A stretch of 35,925 bases of DNA from JBAZWV01 sp964393325 (GTDB lineage Bacteria > Patescibacteriota > Patescibacteriia > 2-12-FULL-60-25): positions 1 to 35,925 of the forward strand of contig CAYMTE010000010.1 in assembly GCA_964393325.1 (NCBI GenBank). Direction: 5' to 3'. Numbering within the stretch: position 1 is the first letter of the stretch; each line of letters opens with the position of its first letter. A model generated the notes under the pieces. That model was not told where the DNA came from and ran no database searches. It saw only the letters and a program-made list of their open reading frames with translations. The position numbers were made by a program, and so were the translations under genes. This document shows positions 35,567 through 35,925 of this stretch, piece by piece.

Positions 35567-35871
35567 AGGGTGTTGAGGAGAGTTTTGCAGCGCTCGATGA
35601 GCGTGTCCATCGGACCTTCGGCTTCATGCGCGATGCGCTCTCCCTCTGGTTCAAAACGGACGTGACCGTCAGTGATCGTGAGGAGATGTTTTTGTGCAAA
35701 AATCTCGAGTGCGTGACGGATTTCTTCGTTCGAGAGGATGGCGTGATTCAGCGCGTCTCCGGCAGAGACGAGCGCGTCTTCACGGTATACGTCATCGGGT
35801 TTGTGGCTAAGGAGAAGCGCGGCAAACACCCAAGCGTCCGTGGAGGAAAACGGGGAGGTAGATTGATTCAT
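35563..35871 (-). CDS. Small protein with a winged-helix-like segment, coupled to the TPR-like gene (102 aa)
   Basis: The N-terminal helix (DAWVFAALLLSHKPDDVYREDALVSA in pieces) is followed by AILSNEEIRHALEIFAQKHLLTITDGHVRFEPEGERI. This looks like helix-turn-helix plus the beta wing of a small winged-helix domain. The C-terminus is a helix (MDTLIERCKTLLNTL). DNA binding is possible, but only the predicted fold supports it. ATG 35871 lies 6 nt after a -10 box with a well-spaced -35 and is preferred to the TTG at 35886. Its stop overlaps the next start by 4 nt. The promoter is complete within the window, so the operon's beginning is seen. Confidence 0.7.
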   Translation of the reverse strand: MNQSTSPFSSTDAWVFAALLLSHKPDDVYREDALVSAGDALNHAILSNEEIRHALEIFAQKHLLTITDGHVRFEPEGERIAHEAEGPMDTLIERCKTLLNTL

Positions 35872-35877
35872 GGCAAG

Positions 35878-35906
35878 ACGATACAAAGAAAGTCGTGTGC
35901 CTACAA
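35878..35906 (-). promoter_or_regulatory. Leaderless promoter of the winged-helix-like/TPR-like operon
   Basis: On the minus strand TTGTAG (plus 35901-35906), a 17-nt spacer and TATCGT (plus 35878-35883), then 6 nt to ATG 35871. Confidence 0.65.
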
Positions 35907-35925
35907 GCGAGAAACCGGGTTAGCT

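Noticed and set aside
1..35925. CRISPR array, integrase, transposase or rRNA genes
   Set aside because: I looked for regularly spaced repeats and for transposase, integrase and rRNA patterns and found none.

Overview
The window looks like chromosome of a Candidate Phyla Radiation (Patescibacteria) bacterium with a base composition near half G+C. This is inference from content. Transketolase is split into two genes. There are CPR-style surface proteins (a YVFPNEKTYFTWY-type module, a LytR_C protein, DUF2207, DUF4349), an EndoQ-like PHP protein, and a eukaryote-type IleRS. Genes are short and tightly packed, there are many orphan proteins, and TGA is used as an ordinary stop. No phage, transposase, CRISPR array or rRNA is visible.

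Layout. 1-2313: end of a large Pro/Thr/Ser-rich surface protein, then two related membrane-anchored proteins, the second with a LytR_C domain. 2369-5090: EndoQ-like nuclease, a two-gene micro-operon of 28 and 26 codons (the second a Lys/Ala histone-tail-like peptide), a class III nucleotidyl cyclase-like protein and a single-RRM RNA-binding protein. 5140-9168: mutY-like glycosylase, membrane coiled-coil protein, small lipoprotein with structured leader and trailer, a ~100-bp palindromic repeat, an orphan protein, tRNA-Ala(UGC) and a small membrane protein. 9355-15473: malic enzyme, a PI4K/HipA-like atypical kinase with a small partner, a 2-hydroxyacid dehydrogenase, a BASS-type transporter and a PfkB sugar kinase. 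15498-19675: DUF2207 membrane protein and two orphan proteins. 19744-27187: second PfkB kinase, tkt C-half, DUF4349 protein, tkt N-half, two paralogous surface proteins (one with a cupredoxin), rpe and rpiB. 27255-35925: ileS, a transmembrane Ser/Thr kinase, ruvA, a FemAB-like peptidoglycan enzyme, an Ig-like surface protein, DUF378 and a two-gene orphan operon.

How it fits together. Split transketolase, rpe and rpiB give most of the non-oxidative pentose-phosphate pathway. The two PfkB kinases, malic enzyme and 2-hydroxyacid dehydrogenase fit a reduced sugar/C3 metabolism. The rest is mostly envelope (FemAB, LytR_C, surface proteins), DNA upkeep (mutY, ruvA, EndoQ-like) and signalling (Ser/Thr kinase, cyclase-like, PI4K-like).

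The strongest structural signal concerns gene starts. At about fourteen genes a sigma70-type -10 hexamer lies 6-8 nt before the start codon, often with a -35 at 17 nt, so these mRNAs should be leaderless. A smaller set (starts 3743, 6992, 8265, 18745, 18974, 30329) has clear Shine-Dalgarno sequences; five of these six lie downstream of their own promoter with a transcribed leader, and the 3743 gene is the downstream member of the micro-operon. Two genes at 15473/15498 are divergent with overlapping -10 boxes and only 24 bp between start codons. All starts given are my choice from these signals and are not experimentally known.
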